Assembly: GCA_013350335.1 (NCBI GenBank)
Contig: CM023541.1
Span: 36,200,739 to 36,264,738 of the forward strand
Length of the DNA stretch: 64,000 bases
Source: Chimonanthus salicifolius
Lineage: Eukaryota; Streptophyta; Magnoliopsida; Laurales; Calycanthaceae
Direction of reading: 5' to 3'
Part shown: piece by piece, positions 9,656 through 20,994 of the stretch
How the letters are laid out: each line of letters starts with the position of its first letter
How positions within the stretch are numbered: the first letter of the stretch is position 1
Made by a program: the position numbers and the translations under genes
The notes under the pieces: generated by a model
Seen by the model: the letters and a program-made list of their open reading frames with translations, nothing else
The model's database searches: none
What the model was told of the DNA's origin: nothing

Positions 9656-12082
9656 CTAGTTTTCTTCTTCATCTGTGACAAATTTACCAGTCCCCGGATT
9701 CAATGCTGCAAAGAAGAAGAAAACAACGTTGAACAACAGAAGTGGTTCAAGGTCACTAATTGGCACACCTGTCTCAATATTCAGCTGGGCCAATGCTCCC
9801 TTTCCTGTAATGATCTCTCCAATTAATGAGAATGCTATTCCAAGCTGGGCCAATCTTCCCACAAACAGCTCGTTGGACTTTGTAAACCCAAAAAGTGGCC
9901 CTAAAATAAACAACAAAAGATAAAAATAGAAAACCCATTACTCATACTGCTTCAATCAAATATAGACAATCCAGTAATTAATACTTATTTTCATGTTTTG
10001 AATGGAAGAAATGATTTATTTTTTTTAACATGGGTATCTCCACCCCAGTTGGAGGTGAGACTAATTTCACGAGCATGTGTATATCTCTCAATCTACACAC
10101 TGGTAAGTTAATGAAGAATAACTCTATAGGGAGTGGCCCGGAGGAGTTTGAACATGAATCGAACTCAAAACTTCGATTCACGAAGAGAGCTTCTTGACTG
10201 TCAGACCAACCTCACTGAGGAAGAAATGATTTTGATGATAATGACGATAAAATTTGAAGGTGGTAAAAACATTTATTATATGCTTTTTATTCGTTAAATG
10301 ATTCGCTAGAGCAGAGAGTTTGACAATTTGATGTCAATTAGAGTTGTGAGCTTGAGATTATGGGCTTACCCCCTTCCTTCAGGCCCAAAGCTGATCGGAT
10401 GCCTTTTCCCGGTGGGATAACTGCCCTGTCGAGGCCAGTTGGAGGATCATCGACGAAGCGACCCCGGTCACCCAAAGCTCCGATTGCTCCAAGGAGTGTG
10501 AAGAGGATGAAGAAAAGGAGGAGGGGCTCGGCTTCATAAATCGGAATTCCAGTCTCCAAATTCAACTGGGCCAGAATACCTTTGCCTGTGATTCCTTCTC
10601 CCAGCAAGGATGCCTGCACACCTTGTTAGCAATTGCTGTTGTTAACCATTCAAATTTCAAAATCTTCAAACAATTTGAACTAAGTGAATTCAAGTTAATT
10701 CGATTCAATTAAATTTTGAGTCAAGTGAATAAGTAATTTTACTAAAAAATTAAAAAAAAAAAACTCTAAAAAATCTTGTCCAACCGCTCAAACTTTTTGA
10801 GGTTTTTAGCAAGCTTGAATTATATGTATGATTTTTGTGCACACCGAAACTTTGGAGAAAAAAAAAATTCAGATTTTGAGGATGATATATAAATATCATA
10901 AAATATCAGACCCATCAAAAAATCAGTTTTATTATCAGGCTAAAATTTTGGCCAAGTTTATGTTTTAAAAAATTAAACTCCAAAATGGGCCGAAATGTCA
11001 TAAATATCAGCTGAATTTTTCAGCCCATCAAGGGCCTAAAATGTTGAATTTCGACAGAATTTGAATCTTAGGCCATCAGTAAACTAGTCAACCATACTAT
11101 TGTGGCCCTATCTTTAAATGGCATACAAAATAAATTCAGACCATACAAATTATGGGCCCATCTAAGTAAGAGGCGGCCCAAAAACTGTATTACAATGCAA
11201 ACCATCAAATCAATGAACAATCAATAATTTAACTGTTAATTTGATTGTTACAAATTAAATAGTTAAAATTTGTACAAGTCCGTTTGAGTTGACTCGACTT
11301 AAAAGGACTTTGAGTTGAGCAAGTCAGCGAGTTTTATCATTTTTTATATTGAATCCAAAAATTCTTGAGTTACTTGACACAGTGACATTTTGAGTCGACT
11401 TTAAATTTTGAAATTTTAAACTATAATAATAATTATATAAAAATATAAACAAGAAAACAGAGATATATTTTGGACTCACGGCGAATCCAATCATGGCCAC
11501 ACGACCCACAAAGAGCTCATTTGCCTTGGTGAATCCAATGCCCCCAGAGGTCCCAAAGAGACCATCTTCAACCTTTGGTTTTGACTTCTCTACCTGAAAA
11601 AAGAAAATTTTAAAAATGAAAATTGATAAGAATAAGCTTTCCTTCCATAGTAATCCTCTAACTTCATTCGAAGCAAATCACTAAACAAGAGATGTTAGAA
11701 TAAAATGTCAAGAGAACATGGAAGAAAAAGGAAGAAGAGTAGTAGAAAAGACTGATGTTTTGATATGATAATCATCAAATTTTTATAATAAAAACTATTT
11801 CTAATTAGCTTTAAAATATGAAACAAGTAAAGAAAGAAATATAAGCTCTGTAACAGTCACCTTTTTTGCCGGCGGGGCTTTGGTCTTGGATTTAAAGAGG
11901 GCTAATGTGGGTGAAGAAGATGAAGTGGAAGGCGATGGCAAGCGTTGACAGGTGGAGGGAAAAAGAAGGACATGAGAGAACGGAGTGGGTCGAAGTCGCC
12001 GAATTTGAAATTGGAGCAATGTCTCTCTGTTCGAGTCGACGCCATGGCTGGAGACACTCGACATGAGCATGGTTTGAGCCAT
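9656..12082 (-). CDS. PSBS: Photosystem II 22-kDa protein PsbS, chloroplastic
   Basis: Four exons on the minus strand: 11861-12082, 11480-11593, 10370-10613 and 9656-9900. All introns are GT-AG and the phases join cleanly into 274 residues plus stop, the usual length for PsbS. Residues 1 to about 60 are a Ser-rich chloroplast transit peptide starting MAQTMLMSSVSS. Two homologous halves follow, each with an F-T-K-x-N-E-L-F-V-G-R motif and two membrane helices, as expected for this four-helix thylakoid LHC-superfamily protein. The lumen-facing glutamates that sense low pH are present at residues 132 (QLNLETG) and 236 (QLNIETG), 104 residues apart as in Arabidopsis. In the family, PsbS binds little or no pigment and triggers energy-dependent quenching in the light-harvesting antenna. 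The tail ends TDEEEN. Intron 3 carries a SINE. No frameshift or stop is seen. Confidence 0.97.
10018..10216 (-). repeat. SINE in PSBS intron 3
   Basis: The plus strand opens with a T8 run (poly-A of the minus strand). Read on the minus strand from 10216, the head TTGGTCTGACAGTC resembles an A box and GAGTTCGATTC a B box of RNA polymerase III. The body matches copies at 36165-36370 and, on the other strand, 17455-17595. It lies in the same transcriptional direction as PSBS. Confidence 0.6.
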
Positions 12083-12400
12083 GGTTCTTGGGTTTTTTTT
12101 TTGAAGGGGAGTGTTTCAGAAGAATGAGAAAATGATAATAATAAATTTCTTCTAAGGAGGTAAGATTTCTCAGAAAATAATGTATGATCATTTTTATCAT
12201 GAGAAGAGGAGATGAAGATAGGGTGGTGCTTGGCTTTGATGGGCAGTAAAGAGACCACGTTTCCTATGTCCTATGCTGGAGATAACGTTTTGTATCGGTC
12301 ACACGTTTGAAAACAAACAAAGAGCTACTGTGACTTGTGAGTTGTGACAGTCATATTTCCCTTTTCTTTTTCTTAGTTACATAATAACCCAAAAAGGAGA
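12083..12400 (-). promoter_or_regulatory. PSBS upstream region (5' leader and promoter)
   Basis: This region lies immediately upstream of the start codon on the minus strand. It is AT-rich with GATAA-type words that resemble the I-box of light-regulated genes, and TTTATTATTAT-like stretches near 12135 that could serve as a TATA region. No motif is strong enough to fix the transcription start. The assignment rests mainly on position. Confidence 0.35.
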
Positions 12401-13239
12401 AGTGTGAATGAGTGGCTGTGGAGGAGCAAGGAAGGGAGAAGTTTCTTGATGGTTCTTAGCAATAGAGGGGATTTTTATCATTTATTGTATTTTTAATGTG
12501 ATTTTATTTAAGGTGATTTGCCGTTAAAAAAGACAGTGCTGATAAATATATGTTATTAACGTAATAATAGTATTTTGTCTATTAAAAGGTAATAAATTTA
12601 AAAATATCATCGATATTTGTGATATTGTTAAAGAGGAGAGAAGTGTTTTCTTTTTCCCTATTTGAGAAAAATTACAAGAATATTGAGTGATGGAAGTATA
12701 AGTAATAGTGATGGAAATGTAATAAGATGGATGGATGTGTGATAAAATAATAAAAGATGAATTACTAATTAGGGCACTAAAGGAAGAGCATAAGTTGCTC
12801 CCATTAAAATAAGATGATGAAATGTCATTAATTATAAGACATTAGAAAATTGATAGATTACTAAAAACAATGATTGAGGGAGTACAATCGGACATGATAG
12901 AATTTATTGTAAAAAAACTTAAAATTTGATAAAATTAAGTGAGAAAAATTAATTTCATAAAAATAATATAAAAGGAAAATCTTCTACATAAAACCCTAAC
13001 TTCCTTGTGATTTTCAATAGTTAATAAAAAAAACCAAAAAAATAATCAAGAATCTCCACCACAAGAATTTTCTATGAATATTCATTGGACTTGAAGACAA
13101 CATCCAAAGCACAAAGGTTCTTAGAAGTTAGAACTTGCCGACACAGTAGCCGAGAAAGAGACAGAGAGAGTAGCAGTGAAGGTATGAAACAAATTATTAT
13201 ATACAATTTTATGCTAAAGAGTCTACAAAGACCCATTTT
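12401..13239. other. AT-rich intergenic DNA, no gene seen
   Basis: No coding sequence or clear repeat family was recognised. Part of this may still be PSBS promoter. Confidence 0.5.
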
Positions 13240-14305
13240 CCTGCGAATCTGAATCTGAATTTTTGGGTAAATTATCATTTTATCTCTATATTTTCAATTT
13301 AGTTTTAATTTATTCGAATGAATAGGCTGAACCGTAATACAAAATATTTCTAAGCCCATTCATTTGGCCATCAGAACTATATCCAATGATTACTGTTAAA
13401 TAATAAAATTTATTTTTAAAATTTTAAAGTTATTTTTTGAGTAGTGTGTATTTTCAAAATTTCTCAAATTAAATATCTGGACTAATTACGATAATCTGAT
13501 AAAAATACTTTAAAACTTTAAGGTCTTTTGACACTCCTAAATATTTAAAACACAGTATTTTACAAATAAGGGTATCCCTAAACTATGCCAAAAACACATT
13601 TGGAAGTGTCAAAAGACCTTTAAGTCTTAACGTATTTTTATCAAGTTATCGTAATTAGTCCGGATATTCAATTTGAGAAATTTTAGAAAAACACAGTGCT
13701 TAAAAAATAATTGTCTATGTTGCCAATGCTATAAAATATTCTTTAAAGCATAGACAGTTATTTTTTAAGCACTGTGTATTTCTAAAATTTCTCAAATTGA
13801 ATATCCGGACTAATTACGATAACCTGATAAAAATATGTTAAGACTTCAAAGTCTTTTGACACTCCTAAATGTATTTTCGGCACAGCCGAGGGATACCCTT
13901 ATTTGTAAAACACTGTGTTTTAAGCATTTGGAAGTGTCAAAAGACCTTAAAGTCTTAAAGTATTTTTATGAGGTTATAGTAATTAGTCCGGATATTTAAT
14001 TTAAGAAATTTTGAAAATACACAGTGCTCAAAAAATAACTTTAAAATTTTAAAAATAAATTTTATTATTTAACAGTAATTCGAATGGGATTCTGAATGTA
14101 TAGTTTATTCGAATGAATGAGGCCCATTCATTCGAATAAATGGGTTGAGCAGTATTCTGTGTTACTGTTCAGCCCATTTATTCGAATGAATTGAAATTAC
14201 ATTTGGGCATTCAATGAATGCCAAAATGAACTGGGCATTCATTCGAATGATTTGAAATGTGGGGGTAAAATGGTAATTTGCCACAAAAATTCAAATTCGA
14301 GTGTG
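13240..14305. mobile_element. Foldback element of about 1 kb with four alternating arms
   Basis: The two ends are inverted copies: GAATCTGAATTTTTGGGTAA at the left against the complement of TTTGCCACAAAAATTCAAATTC at the right. The inverted match continues inward through ATTCGAATGAAT palindromes and TTACTGTTAAATAATAAA. Inside, a roughly 170-bp module alternates in direction. Its marker ATATCxGGACTAATTACGATAA lies forward at about 13473 and 13801, and its complement at about 13654 and 13981. The whole unit could fold into one long hairpin or two shorter ones. No coding sequence is present and the target duplication was not identified. Confidence 0.7.
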
Positions 14306-14699
14306 TAGAGGCAGGAAAACCGGGTGTCTGTATCGACGGCCTAAGATTATTATAGTTCACTTTAAATAAACTAATTCAATGTGCTTAAGGGTAATGGATA
14401 TCATCCGTGGAGATTTTATCTGGATTTTCCACGGTTTGTTACGCGTGAAGTAAAAAAAGATATCAGTATTTCTAAGATCTTTCAAAATTGGGAAATTAAT
14501 GTTGGACAATTATTGTCATTTCCTCTAATATTTTGGTCCAAATTTTTTCAAATCTCTTAGTTATAAATTATAATTATGTATCAACTAAAATAATAGATGT
14601 GATCAAAATATAGTCAAGATTATTTTCCTAGAACACAAAAAAGTTTATAAGCTTTATATATTTATAAACAATGGATTTGTCTCACAAGATTTTTACGAC

Positions 14700-15192
14700 C
14701 AGGGGTTAAAATACCGCCCGGGCCGATATGCATATCAGCTGATATATCGGCCGATATTTTTATCTCTCCTCCCGATATCGACATTTTCTCTCTCCTCCGA
14801 TATCGGAACCGTGAAAAAACCGCAAAAAAACGTGACGAACTGTTACGAACCGCGAAAAACTGCAAAAAACCGTGAAAGCCGTATCCTGACGAACCGTGAC
14901 GAACCGTTACAAACCGCAAAAAATCGTTAAAAACTGCAAAAAACCGTGAAAGCCGTATCCTGACGAACCGTGGCGAACTGCAAAAAACCGTGGAAAACCG
15001 TGTAAAAACCGTATCGGTGTTTTTAAAAAAAAAAAAATTAAATACCGATATTTGTGAATATCGGCCGATATTTCGGTCCGAATATCGGCCATATCGACCG
15101 ATATTACTACTGTACGGCCGATACATATCGTATCGGCCGATATTGTTCGGTTTGAAAAAACCGATATATATCGGCCGATATTTGCACCTTAG
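14700..15192. mobile_element. Non-autonomous hAT-type MITE, copy 3, with internal minisatellite
   Basis: It starts CAGGGGTTAAAATACCG and ends near TTTGCACCTTAG, with near-identical 8-bp flanks TTTACGAC (14692-14699) and CTTACGAC (15193-15200). It shares the ATCGGCCGATAT palindromes of copies 1 and 2 but is longer. The extra length is a degenerate tandem array of CCGTGAAAAACCGCAAAA-like words at about 14808-15015, in which a unit of roughly 70 bp containing GCCGTATCCTGACGAACCG occurs twice. Long open frames here are by-products of the repeat. Confidence 0.7.
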
Positions 15193-15200
15193 CTTACGAC

Positions 15201-17454
15201 TTCTTACTAAATAAAAGAAGCATGAAATGATCATAAGTTCATGAAAACCAAGGTTCAAATTGGTAAAAACAAATCTATTGTCTTTCAATTAAAGGTTTTA
15301 GAATGAAATTTCTGAAAATTGGCTATGGAAACTTAAGTTTGGCTCTAAGGAATTTAGAAAGTATAGAGAAAATCTAAACAAGAGTTTATCGAAGAAAAAT
15401 ATTTTGAAATCTAGGATTTACTAGATTGAGGAAAGTTGAATATGACATTAAGCTAGAATTTAGAGAAAAAACCCACAACCAAATTACCTAGGGGAGATTC
15501 TGAAAAATCTTTGAATTTTACCATAACTCAAAAAACGCGAATAAATTTCTACCCCTAAGGTACAAAGCCAAAAGAGAAAATCCAAAATTAATAAATAACC
15601 CAAGATTTAATTATTGGATAAAAGCAAATACACGGCAAAATTAACACTGATATGAAAATTACATACAAGAATTTTTCAAAACAATGGAAAATAAATATGA
15701 ATTCTCAGAAAAAAAAATTACACAATAATTAAATGCAAATATTAAATTCAACAAGAAAACATAAAAAATAGATAACTCATTTCAACGGGAGAACTTAACT
15801 GAGAAAACACACACAACCACAGCCTATGGTCTTTCATGACTCTTTATTTATACTGTTTGGAATACAAAAATAACAAAAATAAATATTCTCATTACTCTAA
15901 AATAACGGGTTAGAAAATTGTTCATAACTTTGACTACATATGTCAGAATTTCACAAATCTGGGTTTGTTGGAGAGTTCTCTGAACAAACTTTCCGATAAA
16001 TCTAACTTTGTGAAAATTAGACATCGTTTGATATATCAAATATGTCGATAGAGTTATATATTATTCCAATCAATTCTAAAGTGACGATGATGACACTATA
16101 TAATCATTTCTCAAAAGAAGAATTCCGTTACAGAAGCTCTACATCATCTCACATGTAATGGGGAACACAAACAATGGCCATCTTATTAAAACAAGTAATC
16201 AATAATTATACATTTAAAGTATATTCAATTAAAAATAGTGACAGTGAAAATAATAACAACTAAATATTATAACAGAGCAAATAAAATACACAGTAAACTC
16301 TATATAATGTAGTATTGAATAAAGTTATAACCTGTCTAAAATAATATTGGCAGCTGGTCCTGACCTTAGGCCCATTCAAAATATAACAAATCTCTAACTC
16401 AGTACTCAATACATTTAAAATAAAAAATGCATTGCTCAAACCATTTTTTAATAAGTAATATTCTATACGTTCAGAATACAAAATTATTGTAAAAGTTACT
16501 AAGGACCTCACAAACTATATTATTTAAATTCTGGAAAAGTAATCTGATATAGACTTAAATGTGTGATTTATTTTCACAAAGTGAAGTCGAAATGACATTT
16601 TAGTAATAGATGAGAGACTTTTAAAGAGATTTTTTGAAAGGATAGTGATAGTCTCTCTAATTTAATAACTTTTATAATGTAATATATGAAATATAGGCTA
16701 TAGAGGTTTTACTGTATATTGGGTTGGATTTTGCCCTTCACCCAAATTAAAGATGAGGCTCTTGGGTGAAAAAAGTTAAAGGTGCTTGACATTGTTTCAA
16801 AATTTGGCCCCATGCCATAAAGTGGCAGTCTAGGCGTTTAAAAATACGTATTGCCAATTCGTTGTCTCTCTCCTCCTTTTTTAACTAAAAATAATTTCAA
16901 AAAAATTATAAAACAGTTAGAAAAATCTCGATATCATTTCTAAATAATAATAATATTATTTAACCGACATTTAGACATCAAAATGGGGTTTTTAGTTACA
17001 AAATTGAAATTTAAATAATTTTGAAAAAAAATAGCAAAAAATATCAGAAATTTGGAAAATAAATTCTAGTAATTTTTTGCCAAGATATTGATCTAGTTAA
17101 TTAGTACGAAATGAATATGATGACAAAATTGTACTCGTATCTTCAGTAAAATTTGATAAAAATGAGGGAAAAAAGGGACTGAAATGAAAATAATCTTATA
17201 AAATGAATTTCATGTATAAAAATACTACAAATAAAAAATGAAAAGAATGTATAGAATTAATTTCTGATAATCTGTTTTCATAAATTTATTGCTAATGTAC
17301 AATTTTTTAAAATATCTTCTCCACTTTATTAAATCTAAAATTCAAATTTAAATAGAAATACCATTCCATATTAATAAGATAACTGATTTAATAATGACAA
17401 ATACATCTGAAAATCTTTATAAATTCTAGCCCAATTTGTCCGTCTTTGAAATAA
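15201..17454. other. AT-rich intergenic DNA with one dispersed repeat block
   Basis: No gene is seen. The stretch 15945-16035 (GGGTTTGTTGGAGAG, then CAAACTTTCCGATAAATC and TTGTGAAAATTAGACATCG) resembles 20560-20640, so both belong to one diverged dispersed repeat. Flanking open frames are short and AT-driven. Confidence 0.45.
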
Positions 17455-17595
17455 TCTGAGTTTGATTCTCATTCTATCTCAAATGATCACTCTCGGTATA
17501 GTCACTTGTATATCTGGGTAGGAAGGCTTGTACAGTCCTTTACATTAGTAAGATACGTAAGATGTGCTTTAAGAGACACAGACACCTTAATAATA
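17455..17595 (+). repeat. SINE, plus strand
   Basis: It shows the family blocks in forward order: a TTTGATTCTCATTCTATCTC-like B-box region, CACTCTCGGTATAGTCACTT, TGTATATCTGGGTAGG, then AAGAGACACAGACACCTTAA. These correspond to the complement of 36165-36370. It is diverged and the tail is AT-rich. Confidence 0.5.
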
Positions 17596-18118
17596 TATCA
17601 TGCATTTTTGTTGTTACAACATTGTATTAATATTACAGTCAATCAACTGTTAGTTTTTAAAAACATTTTCTATTTTTTCTCAATATGAAATCTTTATAAA
17701 TGAAATCTAATCTTTTATAAAAAAATTAATTTGGAAAAATAGAAAAAAACTGGCACGATTCAATTCTGATTACAAACCCAAATCAAATTATATTAAGTTT
17801 TAAATGAATGAATATGCTTCAAAAATCAAATACAAAGTTACAAACCCGATATTCATTCGATTCGGTGACTTTTAGGTTTTCAAAAATGAAAAATCGATGC
17901 CAATTCGATTCGATTTTGCATTTTGCCCTGGAATAATATTCTTGCTTACGTTCTCAAAAACAAAATAAAAATGAAAAATGGCTTCAAGACCCAAATACAA
18001 GTTCATATCACTGAGCAAATATCCAGTTTCATAAAAACGCTTTAAATAAAAAGGAGTATAGAATTTTAAAAAATAGAACTTCAATTTAGGATTTTAAGGC
18101 TAGTAACAAAAGAAAGAG

Positions 18119-18240
18119 AAAAGGGTCACTCTCCGTATAGTTATTTGGTATGTGTGGACAAGAAGGCATACACATGCTCCGAGATTAATCGAGTGTTTTA
18201 AGAGATCTGAAGACCTTCTCATAAAAATAAAGACAAAGAA
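18119..18240 (+). repeat. Truncated SINE, plus strand
   Basis: The middle and 3' blocks of the same SINE family are present (GGGTCACTCTCCGTATAGTT, ATGTGTGGACAAGAAGGC, TTTTAAGAGATCTGAAGACC). The tRNA-like head is missing. Confidence 0.45.
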
Positions 18241-18293
18241 AAATGAGGGAAGATAGATTGATTATGGCATCATTGAGCAAAATAGATGTCAAT

Positions 18294-18870
18294 TGTGATA
18301 CCCTGCCCTCACACCACTGATGTGGGGAGTCCACAACGGTAGTGAAGGAAAAATGAGGAGGGTTTATATGAGGCCAGCCCACCTTAAACTCGTAAGACGT
18401 GTTTTGGGCCAGGGCCCAAGAAAAAAAAACCGTGCGGGCTCACTTATGCGCGAGGTTCAAAGCAGATAATTTCTTACTGAGTTGAGTTCTAAGCCCTGTA
18501 TTCAGGTCGGGTTGTTACAAATGGTATCAGAGCCTCAGTTCTATACTCGGATTGTGTCGGCCTTCCTCCTTCCCTGGTATTGTTGAGCTATGCCGGGTCG
18601 AGCCAGGGACTGCTCGAGGCTTTTAAGGGGATGATTGTGATACCCTGCCCTCACACCACCGATGTGGGGAGTCCCACATCAGTAGTGAAGGAAAAATGAG
18701 GAGGGTTTATATGAGACCAGCCCACCTTAAACTCGTAAGACTCATTTTAGCCATGTGAGCCAGGGCCCAAGAACAAAAAACCGTGCGGGCTCGCTTGTGT
18801 GCGAGGCTCAAAGCGGACAATTTCTTACTGAGTTGAGCTCTAAGCCCTGTGTTCAGGTCGGGTCGTTACA
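18294..18870 (+). mobile_element. Complete TRIM element (577 bp) with TSD
   Basis: Two similar LTRs, 18294-18519 (226 bp) and 18636-18870 (235 bp), both start TGTGATACCCTGCCC and end in GTTACA. They enclose only 116 bp. The interior has a primer-binding site, TGGTATCAGAGCC (18522-18534, complementary to initiator-Met tRNA), two bases after the 5' LTR. A purine tract, TTTTAAGGGGATGAT, sits against the 3' LTR. A perfect 5-bp duplication TCAAT flanks the element (18289-18293 and 18871-18875). It codes for nothing and must have moved with enzymes supplied from elsewhere. The second LTR has an ACTCATTTTAGCCATGTGAGC-like segment partly lost from the first. Confidence 0.93.
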
Positions 18871-18875
18871 TCAAT

Positions 18876-19480
18876 AACTTTTAATCTATTTGAAAAAATT
18901 TATTTAGTCTTAAGAAAATTACATTCAAATAACTTTTTTGTATTTTTTTAAATGCCTTGAAACATTCAAATAAATTTTAAGATTTTCTGAAAATATATCT
19001 CACGTATTTAAACAACTTTTCACTATTTTGAAAAAAAAAATCGTCAAGAACTTCCCTGTAAATACTTTTTCTTTATTAGATGAAAATACAGTATTACATT
19101 TTAAATGAATTCTCTTGGTCAAATGGCTCCAAAGTTTTCAATAAAGATATTTTCTTATACAATGTATCACTAAATTAAAGTGAATAATACACTAGTAAAA
19201 AAGAGAAAATAGCCACGTTAAACCATTAATCGAATTCTAAATTTCTAATGGCTAACGAAGCCCTTCTCTGAACATTGCATGAATCTCTACTCATTTCGTA
19301 GTTAGGGCATCCCTTTGACGGCTATTTATCTTATATCAACCCCTGCTCTCACTTTACATTCACCAAAATCTAAATCAATCATTAAGACATTATATTTAAA
19401 TTTAATATTTTTTAGATTTCAATGTTAGGCTCATATTTGCACTTCCTGCATCAATTATTTCTCTATTGTCTATTAATTAA
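18876..19480. other. AT-rich intergenic DNA, no gene seen
   Basis: Nothing recognised. Confidence 0.55.
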
Positions 19481-19650
19481 GGTACTACGGTATTTGCTCA
19501 ACTGGTTGCCTCCCGCCTCAGGAAGCTGGAGGTTACGGTTCGAGCTCCCATGACGTAACTTTGGTGTGCTCTAGGGATAGTGAGCCAACCCGTGAGGGTT
19601 TTACGCTGGGTATTCTGCGATTTCCCACACGTAAATTCAAAAAAAAAAAA
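19481..19650 (+). repeat. tRNA-derived SINE with A and B boxes
   Basis: The head GGTACTACGGTATTTGCTC, AACTGG contains an A-box-like TTGCTCAACTGG. About 45 bp later GGTTCGAGCTCC fits the B-box consensus. The 3' part (TTTTACGCTGGGTATTC) runs into an A12 tail at 19639-19650. The same family is seen at 3725 (tail only) and 44053. Target duplications were not clear. Confidence 0.7.
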
Positions 19651-20994
19651 TTACACTTACAATAAATTAAAATCAAAATTTTTAAACTGAAAAGTTAATG
19701 ATATTCAAAAACACCTAAAAGCCCTTGACACAAACCATTTGAAGAAATTACATATTGCAATGGGTAAGTGATGAAGGCTAAGATATTGTACAAAACCTTT
19801 CTAAACTCTCAATAGAATAAATCAAATTCAACTTCACTCAAGGAAGAATCAAATTGGTTTCTTACAAAAGATAAGCCACTTGATTATCTAAGGTGATAGC
19901 TAGTTTCTAATTGAAACTAGATTCCATTTGAATGAATTAAATTAAAATAATGCAATTCCAATTAAGCAATCAGATTTCAATCAATTCAAATGTTGAATTT
20001 AAAATGAAAATTGCAAGCATTAATTTAATTCTAAGCAAAGCAAAGAACTAGGATTCAAAAGAAACTTATAAGACAATTTTATCCCAAATTGGGAATTAAC
20101 TTCACTTGGAATTGCTTCAACCAAATTTGATGTCAAATTCGTATGACACTATAGCATATCCTTAGGTCTATTTATACCAAAAAAAAAATGGAAGAAGGAA
20201 AAAAACAAAAACAAAAACAAGCTACAGGATGCCCTAATCCCAACCCTAGTTACAATCACATAACATTAGCAAATCAAAATGGAGAACAAAAATTACATCC
20301 AATAGGAATTTGCCACCTAAGACCTATGACCAATCAAAACACCTCTCCTGCCATGCGTCCAAGTTTCAATGGGATGAGATGCAAATCAAATTGGAAGTGC
20401 AATACACGTTGGAGATGCTTGCCAAGAGTTCCAGATGCCCATGAAGAAACAATGTAGGAGTAAAGAGTTGAATTGGGGAAAAACACTAGAGTTTCCATCA
20501 CCTTCTGAACACCTGCATAAAAAATATCATAAATCTATTTACGTAAATTGGAACTGTACAAACATGGGTTTGCTGGAATGTTATTAAACAAGCTTTCCAA
20601 CAAATCAATTTCGTGAAAATCCGATATCGTTTGAAATCTAAATTAAGCCTACAAAGTTATTGTTAGTTTTTCTGCCAGTCATGAGTTATGACCAACCAAT
20701 TGGTCACTCAGGATTGATGATGTATTCAAGCCAATCAAATGCTTTCAAGTTCATGCGCCCAAAAGGGAGAGTTCACGAAGGATTGAGAGTCCATGACCTA
20801 GTTGGAGTGATCTATGGAGAGTCCACATATGCCCATGGAGAGAGAATTTAGCCAAATGAGAGAAAATGTAGGATTTTTGTGCTCCCATATATAAGAATTT
20901 TGTTTTCCACTTTGGTGTTGGGATTTTAGCCTAGCAACCCCTCAAATGAGGTCCATCATGCTAGCAAGTAGGCCCCAGGGTCATAGGTGGGTCC
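19651..20994. other. Intergenic DNA with a dispersed repeat block, no gene seen
   Basis: The block 20560-20640 resembles 15945-16035. Short open frames at 20188-20457 and 20660-20851 match nothing I recognise and are probably chance. Confidence 0.45.

Noticed and set aside
14662..15288. A 208-codon open frame on the minus strand
   Set aside because: It spans the MITE and its internal repeat array; the protein is periodic (GRY, RFFAVF) because the DNA is repetitive.
18294..18870. Cassandra-type TRIM carrying 5S rRNA
   Set aside because: No 5S rRNA-like segment or internal control region was found in the LTRs; only the size and primer site are similar.
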